A stretch of 64,000 bases of DNA from JBBQWR01 sp038210495 (GCA_038210495.1 JBBQWR010000018.1:33952-97951); one strand, 5' to 3'; positions 43,698 through 52,998 are shown, numbered from the stretch's first letter. The notes: generated by a model not told the origin, from the letters alone. Numbers and translations: made by a program.

Positions 43698-44063
43698 TCA
43701 CCAAGGGCCGCGGATGTAGTACACGCCGAATTGGGTCGTGTCGCTCGGCCATTGCGGCGTCGGGCGGAAACCTTGGCCGACAAAACCGCCGGCCATCGGA
43801 TACGGTCGACCGAATTGATGATAGATCGGCGTGACCCGCTTGCCGCCGACGCCCCAGTGGTATTGCGTCTGCAAGCCGACGGTCGGCGGCACGACCAGCG
43901 CCAGCGGCTGCTGATACTCTTGGTCCGCATACGCCCCGTGCCAGGGCATGTGCTCGCTGTGGCGGTAGATATACGGATAAGGTTCGGCGGCCGACAATAT
44001 GCTGGCCAACCCACAAAGCGACACGGCGCAAACGGCCAAGCCGCGGAGCAACATGGTTTTCAT
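43698..44063 (-). CDS. Small secreted Tyr/Pro/Gly-rich protein
   Basis: 121 residues with a signal peptide ('LLRGLAVCAVSLCGLASILS', cleavage near 'SAAEP'). The mature part is rich in Tyr, Pro, Gly, Gln and His ('YHWGVGGKRVTPIYHQFGRP') with no recognised domain. ATG preceded by 'GGTGATTTC', giving AGGTGA as ribosome binding site. Small secreted proteins of this style are common in planctomycetes. It lies 55 bases after the next gene on the same strand, probably co-transcribed. Confidence 0.72.
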   Translation of the reverse strand: MKTMLLRGLAVCAVSLCGLASILSAAEPYPYIYRHSEHMPWHGAYADQEYQQPLALVVPPTVGLQTQYHWGVGGKRVTPIYHQFGRPYPMAGGFVGQGFRPTPQWPSDTTQFGVYYIRGPW

Positions 44064-44118
44064 GAAATCACCTTTGATTTAATTAGCTTGAATGCTGGTT
44101 CGCGGCGACGCGAATCGA

Positions 44119-44460
44119 CTAGTACCACCAGACGTGCGTCTTGGTTACGGGCGCGTAAGGGCCATTCGGCGTGTAATAGGTCCGTTTGTGCTTGTAGAGG
44201 AATTCCTGCGGGGCCAGCGGCTGATAAGTGATGTAGGTCTGCCCGACCAACGGCGGAACAGGCCGGGGCGAAACATACAATTGGGCGCCAACCGCGCCGG
44301 CGCTGCCGCACGGAACCGGCCCGACGTAGTAGTTGTAAAACAGATCGGGAGTGAAGCCTCGGCTGCAATAATCTTGCGCGGCCGCGTGACGGCCACCGAT
44401 CAGGCTCCATGCGACGGCGATCGCCGCAACGCTCAACGACAGACGCAATATCTTGACCAT
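44119..44460 (-). CDS. Small secreted Tyr/Pro-rich protein
   Basis: 113 residues from the ATG at 44460, which has GGAGGAG upstream; the longer frame to 44574 is Arg-rich and unsupported. Signal peptide 'LSLSVAAIAVAWSLIGG'. Mature part 'QDYCSRGFTPDLFYNYYVGP' with Tyr/Pro/Val repeats and C-terminal 'VTKTHVWWY'. No domain recognised. Both this protein and its downstream neighbour share length, export and composition, so may be distant paralogues. Confidence 0.72.
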   Translation of the reverse strand: MVKILRLSLSVAAIAVAWSLIGGRHAAAQDYCSRGFTPDLFYNYYVGPVPCGSAGAVGAQLYVSPRPVPPLVGQTYITYQPLAPQEFLYKHKRTYYTPNGPYAPVTKTHVWWY

Positions 44461-44808
44461 GAGTCCGGCTCCTCCATCAGGCTCGTATCGCGGGCGGCGC
44501 CACGCTGCGCCGCTCCGGCGCTGGGCCTCGCGCCTGTGGGCGACAGGGCGAGCCCGAGTTGCTTTCAAACTCAATCTCGTCTCCGTTCCCCGCGGCTGGT
44601 GAATCTTCCTGTAGCGGATATGCCAGATCGTCCTAGAGTGCCGCTCTTAACGGCGAAGTCGGGCTAGATTAGGCTCGCACAGCCGTTATAATTGCTAACC
44701 TTCGCCTGACCGGAACAATCTATCCGGCGTCACGGGAACGAGTTACGGCCGACCGGCCTGTTGGCCGCCGTTGTCCCCGTCTTGTGAGTCCTTAACGGAG
44801 TCTGACTC
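44461..44808. other. Divergent intergenic region ahead of topoisomerase VI genes
   Basis: 348 bases with the secreted-protein operon on one side and top6B on the other. A TATAAT at 44687-44692 and GGAG at 44797-44800 fit top6B expression. No gene supported. Confidence 0.45.
44687..44692 (+). promoter_or_regulatory. Candidate -10 element for top6B
   Basis: Perfect TATAAT 117 bases before the TTG start, within an otherwise GC-rich region. No recognisable -35. Confidence 0.35.
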
Positions 44809-47121
44809 TTGATTCGAGCTTCAAATAAACCGTCTTCGAAGCCAATACCCTCCTCCGAAGCATCCGAGAAAGTACCGGCGAAAAAGCTATCTCGCCGCGT
44901 AGCCGCTCGTGATGGAACGGCCGCCGCCTCAGGTCAGAACGGCGCGAGATCAAACGGCGCCGCTATCGCCGAAGTCGATGAGGCCGACGCCGATGACGGC
45001 GATGCCACGTCCGCCGAAGGCGCCGCGGAAGTTGAGGAATCGGTCGACGAAAACGAAATCGCTGAAAACGGCAGCGAAAAAAATGGCGATGCGGCGGACG
45101 AACACGACTCCGACGAATCATCTGCCGGCAACGGCCGGCGCCGCCCGCGCCGTCGCCGGGCGACCGCCCAATCGATGGCTGCCGCGCAGCGCGACATCAG
45201 CGTCAGCGAGTTCTTTGCCAAGAACCGCCATCTGCTCGGGTTCGACAATCCACGAAAAGCACTGCTGACCACCGTCAAGGAAGCGGTCGACAATTCGCTC
45301 GACGCCTGCGAGGAGGCTGGCATCCTGCCCGAAGTCTGGGTGCATATCGAAGGCACGGGGACCAACTGCTTCAAGATCGGCGTGCAGGACAATGGGCCCG
45401 GCATCGTCAAGAAGCAAATTCCGCTGATCTTCGGCAAGCTGCTCTACGGCTCGAAGTTTCACCGTCTACGGATGAGCCGCGGTCAGCAGGGCATCGGCAT
45501 CAGCGCCGCGGGAATGTACGGCGTGCTCACCACGGGCAAGCCGGTGAAGATCATTTCCAAGATCTCGCAGCGCAAGCCGACCCATTACTACGAAATTCAG
45601 ATCGACACCAAGTCCAACAAGCCGGAGATTCTCAACGGCAAGGGAGACGGGGTCGACATCCCCGCGGGCCATGCGGGCGAAAAGTATATCGCCGATCACG
45701 GGATCGAATGGGTCGGCAAGAGCGGCTCAGGCGAGGAGATCGTTCACGGGACCCGGGTCACGATCGAGCTCGAGGGTCGCTATCAGCGGGGGCGCGGCAG
45801 CGTCGACGAATATCTCGAGCAGACGGCCATCGCCAACCCGCACGTCCGCCTGCATTACAAAGACCCCGAAGGGGGCGAGCGAATTTTTGAGCGCTCGACG
45901 AAGCAGCTTCCGCCCGAGCCGAAGGAGATCAAGCCCCATCCGTATGGCGTCGAGCTCGGCCGGCTGTTGACCATGCTCAAAGAAAACAAGGAGGGCTCGC
46001 TCACGCAATTTCTTACGACGGCGTTTTCGCGAGTGACTCCGGCCGTCGCCAAAAAATTATGCGACACGGCCGGCCTCAGCGGCAGATCGGGCACGACGAA
46101 GGTCGGCCGGCAAGAAGCCGACGCTCTGTATAAGGCCATCCAGCAAACGAAGATCAGCCCACCGGCTACCGATTGCATTTCGCCGATCGGCGAGGCGCTT
46201 TTGCTCAAAGGATTGCATCACGTCGTGCCGGGCGAATTTTACGCCGCCGCGACTCGCCCGCCGGCCGTGTATCGCGGCAATCCCTTTGTGATCGAAGCCG
46301 CGCTCGCGTTCGGCGGCACGCCGACGGCGCAGCGAGTGAGCTTGGACACGCTCACCGAATTGCTTGGGCAAAGCGATGCTCGGACCCTTCGTCAATTTCT
46401 GACGATGACATTTTCGGGCCTGGGCGTGACGGGGGCCGACAAAATCTTGACCGAGGCCGACGTCGGCACGCGTCCATCGCCCGGCCGGTTAAAAAAAGCC
46501 GAGATTGCCAAGCTCCATGCGGCGCTGCATAGCGTGAATCTCGACGAGGGACAATCGATGAACGTCCTGCGGTACGCCAACCGCGTGCCGCTGCAATTTC
46601 AGCACGCAGCGTGCGCCATCACGCAGACGATCACGGCCACGAACTGGCGCAGCTACGGCCTGACGCAATCGCGCGGCGGGCTTCCCAGCGGCCCAGTCAC
46701 CGTGATGGTCCACATGGCCAGCGTCTGGGTGCCTTTCACGAGCGAATCGAAAGAAGCGATCGCGTCTTATCCGGAAATTCAGCGAGAACTGCGTCTCGCG
46801 CTTCAAACCGTTGGCCGCAAGCTGGGCATGTATCTGCGGAAGCGACTGCGGGTCAAACAAGAAGGGGAGCGACGAACGATCTTCCTCCGATACCTGGGCG
46901 AAGTCGCCACGGCCGTAAGCGATATCAGCGCCGTTAACCGCGACGCCCTCTATCAGCAGCTTCTCAGCGTCGCGAAGAAGAAAACGTCGGAGGCCGATGT
47001 CGCTCTCGACGATCGCGGCAACCCCATCGACGACGACGAGGCCCTCGATCTCGGCAACAACGTCTTGATCGTCGGCCCTGCCACCGATTCGCCGCCCGAA
47101 AAGCCGGCCGCCGTCGCTTGA
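44809..47121 (+). CDS. top6B: DNA topoisomerase VI subunit B (type IIB)
   Basis: 770 residues from a TTG start with GGAG eight bases upstream. Residues 1-125 are an acidic/Arg-rich low-complexity extension absent from archaeal proteins. The GHKL ATPase follows: N box 'KEAVDNSLDACEEAGI' (Glu158, Asn162), 'DNGPGI' (194-199), 'GQQGIGISAAGMYG' (225-238). An H2TH segment (about 395-425) and transducer domain with 'PFTSESKEAIASYPEI' come next. A roughly 80-residue insertion (about 505-583) contains a second H2TH-like stretch. The subunit binds ATP and clamps DNA for the A subunit. Confidence 0.92.
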   Translation: MIRASNKPSSKPIPSSEASEKVPAKKLSRRVAARDGTAAASGQNGARSNGAAIAEVDEADADDGDATSAEGAAEVEESVDENEIAENGSEKNGDAADEHDSDESSAGNGRRRPRRRRATAQSMAAAQRDISVSEFFAKNRHLLGFDNPRKALLTTVKEAVDNSLDACEEAGILPEVWVHIEGTGTNCFKIGVQDNGPGIVKKQIPLIFGKLLYGSKFHRLRMSRGQQGIGISAAGMYGVLTTGKPVKIISKISQRKPTHYYEIQIDTKSNKPEILNGKGDGVDIPAGHAGEKYIADHGIEWVGKSGSGEEIVHGTRVTIELEGRYQRGRGSVDEYLEQTAIANPHVRLHYKDPEGGERIFERSTKQLPPEPKEIKPHPYGVELGRLLTMLKENKEGSLTQFLTTAFSRVTPAVAKKLCDTAGLSGRSGTTKVGRQEADALYKAIQQTKISPPATDCISPIGEALLLKGLHHVVPGEFYAAATRPPAVYRGNPFVIEAALAFGGTPTAQRVSLDTLTELLGQSDARTLRQFLTMTFSGLGVTGADKILTEADVGTRPSPGRLKKAEIAKLHAALHSVNLDEGQSMNVLRYANRVPLQFQHAACAITQTITATNWRSYGLTQSRGGLPSGPVTVMVHMASVWVPFTSESKEAIASYPEIQRELRLALQTVGRKLGMYLRKRLRVKQEGERRTIFLRYLGEVATAVSDISAVNRDALYQQLLSVAKKKTSEADVALDDRGNPIDDDEALDLGNNVLIVGPATDSPPEKPAAVA

Positions 47122-47169
47122 TTCAAAAACCACGCCCCTTAGCCGCGTCGTTCGCGATGCGTTACCTTC

Positions 47170-48339
47170 ATGAGCAAAAAAAATTCCAAGTCCGTGTCAT
47201 CCGGCTCAGCTGCCGCGACGGCAACCAAGACGCCCAAGAAGCTAACCCCGCGCGATCAAAAAACCCTCGGCGAAATCAAATCGCTCGCTCAGGATGTCGT
47301 TGTCGCCGCGGAAAAACGCCGCGACCCGCATCTGGATATTCCGACCCGAAGCCTGTCGAACGTCAAATACAACCGCCAAAAACGGTTCATCGAGATGGGC
47401 TCGGCCAAGAACCGCCGGCATCTGTTCAACTTGTCGCAAGCCAAGAGCTACATGCAGACGATGCTCGTGGCCAGCGGGTGCAAGACGCTCATCGATCAAG
47501 ACAAGACGACCAGCATCCGAGGTCTGTTCTACCTGCTCAAGCACACGATCGATGGCACGAAGGAAGAGACGTTCGCCGACCAGGGAGAATGCGACCCAGT
47601 GATCGAGGATCTCGAAGTCACGCTCAACAGTCTCCGCGAAGAGCTGCACGTTTACGCCTCGAACCGGGGCGGCATGGTGGGCCCGATCACGCTCATCGAC
47701 AGCGGCGATGAAATCGATTGCGCACGAATGGGCTCGGGCGGATACAGCATCCCGTCGATCTGCGAGCCGGAGGTGATCCAGTTCGTCAAATGCGACGCCA
47801 AATTCATCCTGCACGTCGAAAAGGACACGGTCTGGCGGCGGTTCAACGAAGACAAGTTTTGGCGAAAGCACGGCTGTTTGCTGACGCACGGCGGCGGACA
47901 GCCGTCGCGCGGAGTTCGTCGAATGCTTTTCCGGCTGCACAACGAGCTCAAATTGCCCGTTTATTGCTTGCTCGATAACGACCCGTGGGGGTATTACATA
48001 TATAGCGTGCTCAAGCAGGGCTCGATCAATTTGGCCTTCGAATCCAAGCGGATGGCGATTCCCGACGCCGTGTTCCTCGGCCTCAGATCGATCGACTTCG
48101 AGCGCTGCCAACTTTCCAAAAGCGTGCAGATCAATCTAAACGACACGGACGTCAAACGAGCGAAGCAAATCGCCGATTACCCCTGGTTCAAAGGCAAAAA
48201 GCCCTGGCAAAAAGAGATCGAGCTCATGCTCCGCAACGGCTTCAAGCTCGAAGTCGAATCGCTCATTTCGAAAGACATTAGCTATGTGACGGAAACCTAC
48301 GTGCCCGAGCGGTTGGCCGAGGGCAATTGGCTCGACTGA
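47170..48339 (+). CDS. top6A: DNA topoisomerase VI subunit A (Spo11-like)
   Basis: 389 residues, 48 bases after top6B. The 5Y-CAP catalytic tyrosine is most likely Tyr121 in 'TTSIRGLFYLLKHT' (where archaeal proteins have R-x-(L/I)-Y-Y). The Toprim domain shows Glu217 ('HVEKDT') and 'LLDNDPWGYYIY' with Asp269/Asp271. It forms the DNA-cleaving core of the A2B2 enzyme, which decatenates and relaxes DNA. Same family as the meiotic Spo11 protein. Presence in a bacterium is uncommon and suggests ancient transfer or retention. Confidence 0.93.
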   Translation: MSKKNSKSVSSGSAAATATKTPKKLTPRDQKTLGEIKSLAQDVVVAAEKRRDPHLDIPTRSLSNVKYNRQKRFIEMGSAKNRRHLFNLSQAKSYMQTMLVASGCKTLIDQDKTTSIRGLFYLLKHTIDGTKEETFADQGECDPVIEDLEVTLNSLREELHVYASNRGGMVGPITLIDSGDEIDCARMGSGGYSIPSICEPEVIQFVKCDAKFILHVEKDTVWRRFNEDKFWRKHGCLLTHGGGQPSRGVRRMLFRLHNELKLPVYCLLDNDPWGYYIYSVLKQGSINLAFESKRMAIPDAVFLGLRSIDFERCQLSKSVQINLNDTDVKRAKQIADYPWFKGKKPWQKEIELMLRNGFKLEVESLISKDISYVTETYVPERLAEGNWLD

Positions 48340-48354
48340 AAAAAGAAGCTACCG

Positions 48355-48828
48355 ATGATCTCCATCAAGCACGTCATGACCCCGACCGACTTCAGCCAGC
48401 CGTCGGATGTCGCCGTGCGGTACGGCCGAGAGTTGGCGGAGCATTTTGGCGCGACGCTGCACTTGGTCCATGTGATCGACGAGAACTCGCTGGTCTATCC
48501 CTGGACCTCGCCCGACGGAACCCCGCTCGCGCTGGGCGCGGCGCGGACGCAGATCGAGCATTTCGCTCAAGATCGGCTCAGCAAAGTCGTCACCGATGTC
48601 GATCGCCAAAAACGGGCCGCCCGCGTGGTGACGCTCACGGGCAGCCCGTTTCTCGAAATCATCAACTACGCCAAGGTCCAAGAAATCGATCTGATCGTGA
48701 TGGGCACCCACGGCCGCGGCCCGATCACGCACATGTTGATGGGCAGCGTGGCGGAAAAAGTCGTCCGAAAAGCGCCTTGTCCGGTGCTGACGGTCCGGCA
48801 TCCCGAGCATGAATTCATTATGCCATGA
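48355..48828 (+). CDS. Universal stress protein (UspA family)
   Basis: 157 residues, single Usp domain. The ATP-binding motif G-x2-G-x9-G-S is present as 'GTHGRGPITHMLMGSVAEKV', with the N-terminal 'KHVMTPTDFSQPSDVAVRYG' strand and terminal 'APCPVLTVRHP'. Fifteen bases after top6A, so probably in the same transcript. Usp proteins bind ATP and appear under starvation or stress; the specific role here is unknown. Confidence 0.9.
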   Translation: MISIKHVMTPTDFSQPSDVAVRYGRELAEHFGATLHLVHVIDENSLVYPWTSPDGTPLALGAARTQIEHFAQDRLSKVVTDVDRQKRAARVVTLTGSPFLEIINYAKVQEIDLIVMGTHGRGPITHMLMGSVAEKVVRKAPCPVLTVRHPEHEFIMP

Positions 48829-48870
48829 TTTGCTCAATTGAATAATCGCCCCTCGAGCGTACCGCAACAA

Positions 48871-50055
48871 ATGAATTCCATGGGTATCGCGGTCGTCGGC
48901 AGCGGCTTCATTGGGCCCGTGCATGTCGAAGCCTTGCGCCGCGCCGGCCAGCGGGTCGTCGGCGTCTTGGGTTCGACGCGCGAGAAGTCGCGGTCGGCTG
49001 CCGAGACGTTGAGCGTTCCGACAGGCTATCGCGATTTCGCCGAACTGTTGGCCGATCCCGCTGTTCAGGCCGTGCATATTGCCACGCCGAATCGATTGCA
49101 CTTTGCTCAAGCCTCTCAGGCGCTCAAGGCCGGCAAGCATGTGCTGTGCGAAAAGCCGCTCGCCATGAATTCCCGGGAGACGGCTGAACTCGTGGCGCTA
49201 GCCAAACAGTCGGGCGTCGTCGCGGGGGTCGCTTACAACATTCGCTTCTACCCGCTTTGCCACGAGGCGGCCGCGCGGATTCGCGATGCTCAGATCGGCC
49301 GCGTGCTGCATGTGACCGGCAGCTACGTCCAGGATTGGCTGCTGCGAGAGACGGATTTCAATTGGCGCGTTCAGGCCAGCGAGGGGGGCGAACTTCGCGC
49401 GGTCGCCGATATCGGCACGCATTGGCTCGATCTGGCGCAGTTCATCACGGGGCAAAATGTAACGGCCGTCTGCGCTGACTTGCACACCGTGCATCCCATT
49501 CGACTGCGACCCATGGGCGGCATCGAAACATTCAGCGGCAAGGCATCAGCTCCGACATCGTCGGCGGGCAAGGCCCAGATCGCCATCGACACCGAAGACT
49601 GTGGCTGCGTCATGCTGCGATTCTCTGGCGGCGCGCGCGGCTGTCTGTGGGTCTCGCAAGTCATGGCCGGTCGGAAGAATTGCCTACAGTTCGAAATCGC
49701 CGGCGCCGAAAAATCGCTGGCTTGGAACAGCGAAGCGCCGAACGAGATGTGGATCGGCGAGCGCGATCGTCCGAACCAAGTGCTGATGCGCGATCCAGCC
49801 CTGCTCGGCGACGACGCCCGGCGAATCACCAATTATCCGGGCGGACACAACGAAGGCTTCCCCGATACGTTCAAACAACTATTCCGGGCATTCTACGGCT
49901 ACATTCAAGCTGGCGATCTATCCGCTCCGTCGCCATTTCCCACCTTCGGCGATGGTCACCGCGAGGTCCTGCTCTGCGAAGCCATCCTCCGCAGCCACCG
50001 CGAGCAGCGCTGGGTCAACGTCGAAAACACCGACGGCGCCCCGGCAAAAGAATAG
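48871..50055 (+). CDS. Gfo/Idh/MocA family oxidoreductase (cytoplasmic)
   Basis: 394 residues from ATG 48871; a TTG at 48838 would add 11 residues, and neither has a clear ribosome binding site. Rossmann motif 'GIAVVGSGFIGPVHVEAL', the canonical 'KHVLCEKPLAMNSRET' and 'VADIGTHWLDLAQFITGQ' of the C-terminal domain are clear. No signal peptide, unlike the paralogue at 379-2100. It would oxidise a sugar or inositol derivative with NAD(P). It begins a run of sugar-catabolic genes ending with deoC. Confidence 0.9.
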   Translation: MNSMGIAVVGSGFIGPVHVEALRRAGQRVVGVLGSTREKSRSAAETLSVPTGYRDFAELLADPAVQAVHIATPNRLHFAQASQALKAGKHVLCEKPLAMNSRETAELVALAKQSGVVAGVAYNIRFYPLCHEAAARIRDAQIGRVLHVTGSYVQDWLLRETDFNWRVQASEGGELRAVADIGTHWLDLAQFITGQNVTAVCADLHTVHPIRLRPMGGIETFSGKASAPTSSAGKAQIAIDTEDCGCVMLRFSGGARGCLWVSQVMAGRKNCLQFEIAGAEKSLAWNSEAPNEMWIGERDRPNQVLMRDPALLGDDARRITNYPGGHNEGFPDTFKQLFRAFYGYIQAGDLSAPSPFPTFGDGHREVLLCEAILRSHREQRWVNVENTDGAPAKE

Positions 50056-50099
50056 GGGCTAGCCCCACCCACGCACCCGTTGTTCTAATGCTCAATTGC

Positions 50100-50205
50100 A
50101 TAAAAAACAGTTTCGATAGGATTAATAAGATTTACGCGATGAGGCATTTCGGACGGCAAAGCCGTCCAAAACCAATCCTGAAAATCCTGTCAATCCTGTC
50201 CGACT
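50100..50205 (+). repeat. Intergenic 'AATCCTG' repeat
   Basis: Repeats 'CAATCCTGAAAATCCTGTCA' and the mirrored 'ATAGGATTAATAAGATTTAC', with a small palindrome 'GGACGGCAAAGCCGTCC' between. Recalls the widespread 'GGATTTACAGGATTAACAGG' type of bacterial intergenic repeat. Confidence 0.55.
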
Positions 50206-50260
50206 TGTGCCCCTTCCTTCGCGTTCTCGCGGTAAAGAAATCGACCCGGAGCCCAATCAA

Positions 50261-51193
50261 GTGAAACTCGGATTCGTCAGCGCCATCGTCCCCGATCTCC
50301 CGTTGCACGAAGTATTTGAACTGGCGGCCGCGATCGGCTACGAATGCGTCGAAGTGATGTGCTGGCCCCCCGGTAAATCGGATCGCCGGTACGCGGGCGT
50401 GACGCATATCGATGTCTCGTCGCTCGACGATGACGCCGTGGCAAGCGTTCGCGAGCTTATTGACGACACGGGCGTCGAAATCAGCGGCCTCGGCTATTAT
50501 CCGAATCTATTATCCCCCGATCTCGAGCAGGCCGCGCATGTGCGCGAGCATCTCGAGCGAATCATTCGCGTCGCGCCGATGCTCGGCGTGCGGACGGTCA
50601 ACACGTTTATCGGCCGCGATTGGACGCGCAGCGTCGATGACAACTGGCCGCGATTTCTCGACACGTGGCGACCCATCGTGCGGCTCGCCGAAGAGCACGG
50701 CGTGCGAATCGGAATCGAGAATTGTCCGATGCTGTTTAGCCGCGACGAATGGCCGGGGGGCAAGAACATGGCGACTTCCCCCGCGATCTGGGGCCGAATG
50801 TTCGCCGATATTCCGAGCGATCATTTTGGGCTGAACTACGATCCGTCGCACATGGTGTTTCAGCAGATGGATTACTTGAATCCGATCCGCGACTTCGCCG
50901 GCAAGCTGTTTCACGTTCACGCCAAGGATGTGTTCGTCGATCGCCGAAAGTTGAACGAAGTCGGCGTCCTCGCCTTGCCGTCGGCATATCACGATCCAAA
51001 ACTGCCGGGCTTGGGAGATGTTGCTTGGGGGCCGTTTGTCTCGGCGCTGTGCGACGCCGGTTATCGCGGTCCAGTTTGCGTGGAAGTGGAAGATCGCGCG
51101 TACGAACATTCGCCCGAGGCCCGCAAGCTGGCCCTGCTGCAATCGCATCGCTTCCTGCGGAACTTTATAGCTGACGAGCGAGACCTGCCGTGA
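50261..51193 (+). CDS. Sugar phosphate isomerase/epimerase (AP-endonuclease 2-like TIM barrel)
   Basis: 310 residues from GTG 50261 with CGGAG upstream; a start at 50207 would run from the repeat. TIM-barrel metal ligands are visible: 'GIENCPMLF' (Glu), 'NYDPSHMVFQ' (Asp, His), 'HVHAKDVF' (His, Lys/Asp) and terminal 'VCVEVEDRAY' (Glu). Family members isomerise or epimerise sugars and inositols. The stop overlaps the next start (GTGA), so it is coupled to the ROK kinase, and likely feeds it substrate. Confidence 0.88.
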   Translation: MKLGFVSAIVPDLPLHEVFELAAAIGYECVEVMCWPPGKSDRRYAGVTHIDVSSLDDDAVASVRELIDDTGVEISGLGYYPNLLSPDLEQAAHVREHLERIIRVAPMLGVRTVNTFIGRDWTRSVDDNWPRFLDTWRPIVRLAEEHGVRIGIENCPMLFSRDEWPGGKNMATSPAIWGRMFADIPSDHFGLNYDPSHMVFQQMDYLNPIRDFAGKLFHVHAKDVFVDRRKLNEVGVLALPSAYHDPKLPGLGDVAWGPFVSALCDAGYRGPVCVEVEDRAYEHSPEARKLALLQSHRFLRNFIADERDLP

Positions 51194-52155
51194 CCGTCTG
51201 TTACGCCGGCATCGATTTGGGAGGCACGACGATCGGCGGCGTCCTGGCCGATGCGCAAGGGGTCGTACTGGGCCAGGCGAGCGTCGCAACCGAATCGCAC
51301 GCCGGTCCGGCCGCCGTGCTGGAGCGGATCGCCTTGCTGGTCGAACAACTAGCGGCGGCAGGCGGCCAAAAACCCGAGGCGGTCGGCATCGGCTGCCCCG
51401 GCCTAGTGGACTTGCCGCGCGGCGTGACGAAGTTTTTCCCCAATCTGCCAACGCAGTGGCGGGACATCCCGGCTGGCGACATTCTTAGCCGCCGGTTGAA
51501 TTGTCCCGTCTCGCTATTGAACGACGCACGGACCGCGACGCTCGGCGAGCTCATGTTCGGGCACGGCCGCGGCGTGCAAACGATGGCCTTTTTCACGCTC
51601 GGCACCGGGGTCGGCGGCGGCGTCGTGATCGATGGCCGACTCAGGCTGGGCCCGCTCGGCGCGGCGGGCGAGTTGGGGCATCAAACGATTCTGCCCGATG
51701 GTCCGCTGTGTGGATGTGGCAATCGCGGTTGCTTGGAGACCCTAGCGAGTGGGCCGGCGATGGCGGCCGAGGGAATTCGGCTGATGCTCGCCGGTCAGGC
51801 GCCCATCTTGCATAAAATCGTGGACGGCAATCCGGCGCTAGTAACTCCTCGCACGCTGGCTAAAGCGGCGGCCGAACGGGACCGCGGCGCGGGCGAGGCG
51901 ATCCGCCGGGCGGCCGAGTATCTGGGAATCGGCGCCGCGAATGTCGTCACCTGTCTGCATCCCGAGTTGATCGTCTTTGGCGGAGGCGTGGCGGAGCTTG
52001 GCGACTTGCTGCTCGAGCCGGTGCGGCGAATTATTCGCGAGCGAGTCGGCATGTTTTCGCCCGAAGATGTTCGCGTCGAGCGGTCGCTGCTCGGACCCAT
52101 GGCCGGCGCTTTGGGCGCCGTTGCGCTAGCGATCCGCGGTCCGCAAAATGTTTAA
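51190..52155 (+). CDS. ROK family sugar kinase/glucokinase
   Basis: 321 residues. Starts with GTG overlapping the upstream stop by four bases. ATP loop 'AGIDLGGTTIGGVLADAQG', sugar-binding 'LNDARTATLGE' with the catalytic Asp, 'GTGVGGGVVIDG', and zinc motif 'CGCGNRGCLETLASG' (CxCGxxGCxE) identify ROK. No DNA-binding N-terminus, so an enzyme rather than an Nag/Xyl repressor. It probably phosphorylates glucose or a related hexose from this cluster. Confidence 0.92.
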   Translation: MTVCYAGIDLGGTTIGGVLADAQGVVLGQASVATESHAGPAAVLERIALLVEQLAAAGGQKPEAVGIGCPGLVDLPRGVTKFFPNLPTQWRDIPAGDILSRRLNCPVSLLNDARTATLGELMFGHGRGVQTMAFFTLGTGVGGGVVIDGRLRLGPLGAAGELGHQTILPDGPLCGCGNRGCLETLASGPAMAAEGIRLMLAGQAPILHKIVDGNPALVTPRTLAKAAAERDRGAGEAIRRAAEYLGIGAANVVTCLHPELIVFGGGVAELGDLLLEPVRRIIRERVGMFSPEDVRVERSLLGPMAGALGAVALAIRGPQNV

Positions 52156-52191
52156 TTGATTGAAATCTAAAACCCTGGGACACCGCTCAAC

Positions 52192-52998
52192 ATGTCAAAA
52201 TTGCCCTACACCTACGAAGAGTTGGCCGGCATGATCGACCACTCGCTACTGCATCCCACGATGACCGATCGCGAACTCGACGAGGGCTGCGCGCTGGCGA
52301 TGCGGTATCGCGTGGCGTCGGTTTGCATCAAACCGTATTACGCTCGCCAAGCGGTCGAGTTGCTGCGAGGTTCGAGCGTGCGAGTCGGCTGCGTGATCGG
52401 ATTTCCGCATGGCAACAGCGCCACGGAATCGAAGCGCTATGAGACCGAGCTCGCCTGCCGCGACGGCGCCGTCGAGATCGACATGGTCATCAATGTTGGC
52501 AAAGCGCTCGGCGGCGACTGGGACTATGTCGAGAGCGACATCCGCGCCGTGTGCGACGAGGCCCATCGTCGCGGCGCCAAAGTCAAAGTGATTTTCGAGA
52601 ACGACTATCTCACGCAGGGCGGGGCTGGCCTCGGCAGCGACCAATTCAAGCAGAAGCTATGCGAGATTTGCGAACGGGCCGGCGCGGACTGGGTCAAGAC
52701 ATCGACCGGTTACGGTTTCGTCAAGCAGCCGGACGGCAGCTTCAACTATCGCGGCGCCACCGAGCACGACCTGGCGCTCATGCGGGCCAGTTGCTCGCCG
52801 CGGGTGCATATCAAAGCGGCCGGAGGGGTACGCAATCTCGACGATTTGATCCGCGTTCGCCAACTCGGCGTGTCGCGCTGCGGCGCTTCGGCGACAGCGG
52901 CCATGCTCGACGAATACCGACGTCGAGAGTCCTCGCCGACAAACTGCGGCGCTACGGCCGATTCGCCCGCAGCCGCACTAGGGCATGGGGGATATTAG
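52192..52998 (+). CDS. deoC: Deoxyribose-phosphate aldolase
   Basis: 268 residues. The Schiff-base lysine is Lys169 in 'WVKTSTGYGF', with Asp97 ('EIDMVINVG') and Lys208 ('HIKAAGGVR') also conserved. It cleaves 2-deoxyribose-5-phosphate to glyceraldehyde-3-phosphate and acetaldehyde. In this operon it may also process a related deoxy-sugar. The last 25 residues ('SPTNCGATADSPAAALGHGG') are unlike the family and may be a local extension. Confidence 0.94.
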   Translation: MSKLPYTYEELAGMIDHSLLHPTMTDRELDEGCALAMRYRVASVCIKPYYARQAVELLRGSSVRVGCVIGFPHGNSATESKRYETELACRDGAVEIDMVINVGKALGGDWDYVESDIRAVCDEAHRRGAKVKVIFENDYLTQGGAGLGSDQFKQKLCEICERAGADWVKTSTGYGFVKQPDGSFNYRGATEHDLALMRASCSPRVHIKAAGGVRNLDDLIRVRQLGVSRCGASATAAMLDEYRRRESSPTNCGATADSPAAALGHGGY

